A stretch of DNA of 8,104 nt from an uncultured Bacteroidales bacterium (GTDB lineage Bacteria > Bacteroidota > Bacteroidia > Bacteroidales > UBA932). Below are positions 5,083-8,104 of this stretch, in pieces (position 1 is the stretch's first letter; every line of letters starts with the position of its first letter). Location of the stretch: positions 1-8,104 of the forward strand of contig CAKUYG010000096.1 of NCBI GenBank assembly GCA_934702165.1. The letters run 5' to 3'. The translations under genes and the position numbers were made by a program. A model generated the notes under the pieces. The model had not been told where the DNA came from. It saw nothing but the letters and a program-made list of their open reading frames with translations, and searched no databases.

Positions 5083-7680
5083 TCAGTTCCACTCATAAGG
5101 AATATTGTCATAATCAATCAGTTCCCTGCACCCGTAGAAGCAATATGAGTAAGAGTACGGCGCAGTGAACACATCCGGAAACTGCTCACGCTCATAGAGA
5201 TGGATTTTTTTGAGAACCTTGCTGACGCTGCCGTCTTCGCCGGTGACTTCCACCTCGACCTCAGCATACGGCGACTCCCCTGTCAGACTGCGGCACTCAT
5301 CGAAGGTGCACTGGAAGGAGAACGCCTTCTTGTTGTAGGCGAAACTATGGGCAGGAATACGCTCAAGCGCGGAGCAGTTCTGGAACACGTACCCGAAGTC
5401 CGTGGCATCCGGAGCATATTTGAATATGCATCCGTCAGCATCATCCGGATCTCCGACAGTGACAAGGTTCTCGCAGTCCCTGAATGCATACTGGAAACTG
5501 GTGACCTTGATATTGTCCTTGAAAAGTCCCGCAGGCACGCCTGTTATGGAAGTGCACCCTTCAAAGACGTTGTCGAACTTGGTCACTTCAGAAAGTCCGC
5601 TGAATATGCCTTCCGGAATCTCCGGGAGGGACGAGCAGCCGTTGAAAGCCGATGAAAGGTTCTGAGCCGATACAGGGAATAGCTTGCTGCCAAGGGACTT
5701 GAGAGCGGAGCACCCTGCAAACACGTTAGAAAAATCCGTCACAGATGTGCACTTGGCGAACAGTCCGTCAGGCACTGAAGTGATGTTCACGCAATCCTCA
5801 AACAGGCTCTGCACAGAAGTCACCTTGGTGAGCTTGTCGAGAATGCCTGCAGGAATCTCCGATATGCCCGTATCCTTGAAACACATTGCGACATCCTCCA
5901 CCAGAGGACAGTTGTCAAAGAGACCTGCCGGCACTGCCCCCAGGGAGGTACAATGGTTGAAAGTCTGGTTGAAACTGGTGGCGCTCACGCACTTGTCGAA
6001 CAGGCCCGCCGGGACGGAAACCAGGTTTTCACAACTGTAGAATACTGACTTGAAACTTTTCGCATTGACGGCGTTGTCAAACAGCCCGGCAGGTATTTCA
6101 CTGACGGCGGCGCGGTTGAAGGCGGACTCGAAAGTCTCCACCTTCCTGCCGGAAGCGAAAAGGCCGGCAGGGATCACCTCCAGGGCGCTTTCATAGAAGA
6201 CGGAGTCAAAATCAGTCACTTCTGTATTTGCGGAGAACAGCCCGGAAGGCACGGTCTTGAGGCCGGTACCGGAGAATGTGGAGTTGAACGAGGTGACCTT
6301 GGTGTTGTTCTTGAAGAGCCCCTCAGGGACGCTCTCAAGGTACTGGCAATCGGCGAATGTGCTCTCGAAACTCTTCACCTCGGTGTTCTTGTCGAACAGG
6401 CCCGCCGGCACAGTCCCGATCCCGGTTCCCTTGAATGTGGAGACAAAAGAAGTCGCGGCAGTGTTGTTGCCGAACAGACCGGCAGGAATCTCCGTCAGGG
6501 ATGAGCAGCCGAAGAAGACGCTGTTGAAGTCCGTAGCTTTCATCTCACTGAAAAGATCTGCCGGCACGGATTCGAGATTCTGGCACTCCATGAAGAGAGA
6601 CCTGACATCGGTCACCTGATCCAGGGCATGGTATGTATCGGATGCCACAGTCTTGAGGCCGGCACCGTAGAATGCGGACGTCAGCATGGAGAACTTCTCC
6701 TTGCCCCACGACTTCACGGCTGTTATCTTGCGCATATATTTGCCGTCCATCAGCACATTGTCAAGGTAGGCGGTGATGATAGGCACATGTCCGTGCACCG
6801 TGACATCGTATTCTCCGCCCTCTTTATATGTATAGTTCAGATAGTCCACCATAGTGCGGACAGAAGCGATGGTGCCCCGTACATGCGTCGGGTCGAAGAG
6901 TTCACCTTCACCCCAGTCGATCTTGAGATCCATGTCCTTGCCTGCAAGAGGCAGGGCGATCTTGTCCCCGGCGCCTACAGTGACGGTAAATACAAGGCAC
7001 GGGCCCCACTGCTCCACCGGTAGACTCTCGGAAGCGAGCACCTCCCCGTCCTGCTTGCAGGAGAATGTCAGCTGCGCGCTGCGGTCAGCCCCGGTTGCAT
7101 TGGCATCCGAGGTGACAGTGACGGTATTCGCCTCATAGTCCGGGGCCACACTGAGCCAGGATGCGCCTTCCGGCACGGAGACTTCCCAGGTGGAAGTGTT
7201 GGCAAGGACGGAAAATGTCACGCTACGCCCCGATTCCGGGAAGACAAGTGATTCATGCTCAAGCTTGAGCTTAGGCTTTTCGGACTTGCCTGTCTGCCTG
7301 ACCGCAACGCTCGCCATAGCATCTTCTCCGCTGACTATGGTCACAGTGGCGGAACGTTCATTGAATCCTTCGTTGGTCTGCACCATAATACGCAGTGCGC
7401 CGCCGACGGGCTCTGCCTGACACCAGTCAGCGGCCTCATCGTTGACGACACAGTCCCAGTCAAGCACTGTCTCGACATTGACCATGGCATACGAACCGTA
7501 GGATGAAAACTCGACCGAAGCGGTCTTGCGGTCCTTTTCGACCGTCACCGGGGTCCCGCCCTTCTTGGAAGCTGAGAGATAGAGTCCCTCTTCCTCCAAC
7601 GCAGGCTCATTTTTCTCTGTACATGCCGCAAAACCGATAAGCGCGGCCACAGAGCACAATAACAGGAATTTGTACTTCAT
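5083..7680 (-). CDS. BACON / PKD-like / leucine-rich-repeat surface lipoprotein (865 aa, longer paralog)
   Basis: This is the first gene of the minus-strand operon and a predicted outer-membrane lipoprotein. The start at 7680 gives a type II signal peptide (MKYKF, hydrophobic stretch, FAAC with Cys20). The acidic residues after Cys20 (TEKNEPALEEE) resemble Bacteroidota lipoprotein export signals and suggest surface exposure. Residues 38-130 and 137-226 look like two BACON domains (ADWCQAEP at 84-91; SWLSV at 174-178). Residues 229-298 are a PKD-like module in which DWGEGE (255-260) replaces the usual WGDG, followed by YKEGGEYDVTVHG (285-297) and SWG at 324-326. Seventeen repeats fill 345-801. 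The cap (802-865) has ESPY, IHLYER and a GCRELIDY end. The ATG is preceded by A-rich AAAAATAAA. Domain order matches the downstream 571-residue protein, so the two are paralogs. The function is probably adhesion or glycan binding; the ligand is unknown. Confidence 0.9.
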   Translation of the reverse strand: MKYKFLLLCSVAALIGFAACTEKNEPALEEEGLYLSASKKGGTPVTVEKDRKTASVEFSSYGSYAMVNVETVLDWDCVVNDEAADWCQAEPVGGALRIMVQTNEGFNERSATVTIVSGEDAMASVAVRQTGKSEKPKLKLEHESLVFPESGRSVTFSVLANTSTWEVSVPEGASWLSVAPDYEANTVTVTSDANATGADRSAQLTFSCKQDGEVLASESLPVEQWGPCLVFTVTVGAGDKIALPLAGKDMDLKIDWGEGELFDPTHVRGTIASVRTMVDYLNYTYKEGGEYDVTVHGHVPIITAYLDNVLMDGKYMRKITAVKSWGKEKFSMLTSAFYGAGLKTVASDTYHALDQVTDVRSLFMECQNLESVPADLFSEMKATDFNSVFFGCSSLTEIPAGLFGNNTAATSFVSTFKGTGIGTVPAGLFDKNTEVKSFESTFADCQYLESVPEGLFKNNTKVTSFNSTFSGTGLKTVPSGLFSANTEVTDFDSVFYESALEVIPAGLFASGRKVETFESAFNRAAVSEIPAGLFDNAVNAKSFKSVFYSCENLVSVPAGLFDKCVSATSFNQTFNHCTSLGAVPAGLFDNCPLVEDVAMCFKDTGISEIPAGILDKLTKVTSVQSLFEDCVNITSVPDGLFAKCTSVTDFSNVFAGCSALKSLGSKLFPVSAQNLSSAFNGCSSLPEIPEGIFSGLSEVTKFDNVFEGCTSITGVPAGLFKDNIKVTSFQYAFRDCENLVTVGDPDDADGCIFKYAPDATDFGYVFQNCSALERIPAHSFAYNKKAFSFQCTFDECRSLTGESPYAEVEVEVTGEDGSVSKVLKKIHLYEREQFPDVFTAPYSYSYCFYGCRELIDYDNIPYEWN
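5278..6648 (-). repeat. Seventeen-unit leucine-rich repeat array in the 865-aa lipoprotein
   Basis: Residues 345-801 contain about seventeen units with the consensus (V/I)PAGLFD..T.VTSF.S.F..C..L.. Units come in a 27-residue form ending in F..C..L and a 26-residue form where Cys-x-x-Leu is replaced by TG(L/I), SAL or AAV. Units 3, 5, 6, 7 and 10 are the short type. Units 1, 13 and 16 are degenerate (VASDTYH, LGSKLF, and VGDPDDADG with an insertion). The pattern resembles DUF285/BspA-family repeats. Confidence 0.9.
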
Positions 7681-7750
7681 TTTATTTTTGAATATTAACT
7701 CGGTATCTTTTAAAGAAGCGCTGTTTTTCTTTTCCGACTACCAACCGGGA

Positions 7751-7758
7751 CAAATTTA
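7751..7758 (-). promoter_or_regulatory. Putative -7 promoter element of the lipoprotein operon
   Basis: Read on the minus strand the sequence is TAAATTTG, matching the Bacteroidota -7 consensus TAnnTTTG. It lies 70 bases upstream of the 865-residue gene's ATG and predicts a leader of about 65 nt. The flanking DNA (7755-7780) is AT-rich, unlike the genes. No clear TTTG -33 element is seen 17-23 bases upstream. Confidence 0.55.
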
Positions 7759-7874
7759 GAAAAATTTCATAAAGTATATACAGCCTGTCCGTTATTTTTT
7801 CTGACCGGGATTTGGCAAATTGCGTGGGGTTGAAACTGCGCTGAATCAAGCCGCTCCAACTCGTCGGACCTGCA

Positions 7875-7981
7875 AGGTTATAGAGTATTCACCGGATGTT
7901 ACTCTAACATGAGACGGAAAGAGCCGCCAGACAATGATTATTCCGAAAGGTTATAGGGTCCAGGCCATATTCCTCTCTAAC
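7875..7981. repeat. Two diverged 34-nt palindromic units, 73 nt apart
   Basis: Unit 1 (7875-7908) and unit 2 (7948-7981) both open with AGGTTATAG, have GT at positions 11-12 and close with CTCTAAC at exactly the same offset. By my hand count 22 of 34 positions agree, with the matches concentrated at the two ends. In unit 1 the ends pair as GTTA-(TA)-GAGTA with TACTC-TAAC around a 12-base loop. In unit 2 GGTTA pairs with TAACC. No third copy is visible in the window. Confidence 0.5.
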
Positions 7982-8077
7982 CCGGAAGCGTAATGCCCAC
8001 ACAGCAACCGTTCCGGGCCAAAGGCATTTTTTTTTGGGGGGGGGTAGCCCCTGACAGCGAGGCGACATGGGGCAAAC

Positions 8078-8104
8078 AAAAAAGCCCGGCACAATGCGCC
8101 AGGC
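8078..8104 (-). terminator. Intrinsic terminator for a minus-strand gene beyond the right edge
   Basis: On the minus strand a 7-bp GC-rich stem, GCCTGGC (8104-8098) with GCCGGGC (8090-8084) including one G-T pair, encloses a 7-base loop and is followed directly by six T (8083-8078). The stem may extend past the window. It implies a minus-strand gene just to the right, so the lipoprotein operon is a separate transcription unit. Confidence 0.75.

Larger units (their letters stand above)
7681..8104. other. Gene-free region upstream of the lipoprotein operon
   Basis: I find no credible gene in this stretch. It holds the operon promoter and leader (7681-7758), a short direct repeat ACCGGGA (7744-7750 and 7804-7810), two related 34-nt palindromic units (7875-7908 and 7948-7981), an inverted repeat CCCGGAA/TTCCGGG (7981-7987 with 8011-8017), a T9G9 junction (8027-8044) and a minus-strand terminator at the right edge. 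No tRNA cloverleaf or known small RNA was recognised. Confidence 0.6.

Noticed and set aside
5067..5117. Upstream in-frame start for the shorter lipoprotein (17 extra codons)
   Set aside because: It would overlap the end of the preceding gene and place a polar segment before the signal peptide. The ATG at 5066 gives a normal lipoprotein signal.
3519..6648. CRISPR array or mobile repeat
   Set aside because: The periodic DNA is the coding sequence of protein repeats with diverged 78-81 bp units, not identical short repeats with spacers.
5200..7138. Several plus-strand frames of 87-151 codons opposite the lipoprotein repeats
   Set aside because: They are shadows of the repeat array; their own repeated pattern (SNRPAGT-like) simply mirrors the antisense of the VPAGLF-coding units.
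7760..8044. Invertible promoter or phase-variation switch
   Set aside because: No long inverted repeats flank the -7 element and no recombinase gene is present in the window.
7904..8092. 62-codon minus-strand frame
   Set aside because: It starts on the loop of the terminator hairpin at 8084-8104, runs through its T-tract and the T9G9 junction, and shows no domain-like sequence.

Overview
The window most likely comes from a GC-rich member of the Bacteroidales (phylum Bacteroidota). The evidence is a pair of lipoproteins combining BACON domains with BspA-like leucine-rich repeats, TAnnTTTG-type -7 promoter elements, and A-rich sequence instead of clear Shine-Dalgarno sites before the start codons. 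The GC-rich coding sequence suits an Alistipes-like or uncultured gut lineage, but that placement is inference.

Layout, left to right. (1) 1-1928, plus strand: the 3' part of gltB, the large subunit of glutamate synthase, cut by the window edge. It holds the FMN/3Fe-4S synthase domain and the C-terminal GXGXG beta-helix domain. A strong intrinsic terminator follows, and no gltD comes after it. (2) 2103-3272, plus strand: a 12-helix major facilitator superfamily (MFS) transporter with its own putative promoter, whose -7 element starts two bases after the T-tract of the gltB terminator. (3) 3273-3350: a perfect 15-bp hairpin between convergent genes, probably a shared bidirectional terminator. 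(4) 3351-7680, minus strand: a two-gene operon. The 865-residue gene (5083-7680) comes first and the 571-residue gene (3351-5066) second, with 16 bp between them. Both encode lipoproteins with the same order of parts: type II signal peptide, two BACON-like domains, a PKD-like WGDG strand module, an SWG motif, a run of 26/27-residue leucine-rich repeats (17 in the first protein, 7 in the second) and a shared C-terminal cap. (5) 7681-8104: a gene-free stretch holding the operon promoter, two diverged 34-nt palindromic units 73 nt apart, a further hairpin, a T9G9 homopolymer junction, and at the right edge a minus-strand terminator for a gene outside the window.

The gltB and transporter genes are ordinary metabolic and transport genes and appear unrelated to each other. 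The lipoprotein pair is the accessory part: two paralogous, probably surface-exposed repeat proteins made from one transcript, plausibly for binding glycans, host surfaces or other cells. I see no clear evidence of a wholly new system. The points most worth following are the paralog pair with unequal repeat numbers, its conserved cap, and the paired palindromic elements upstream.
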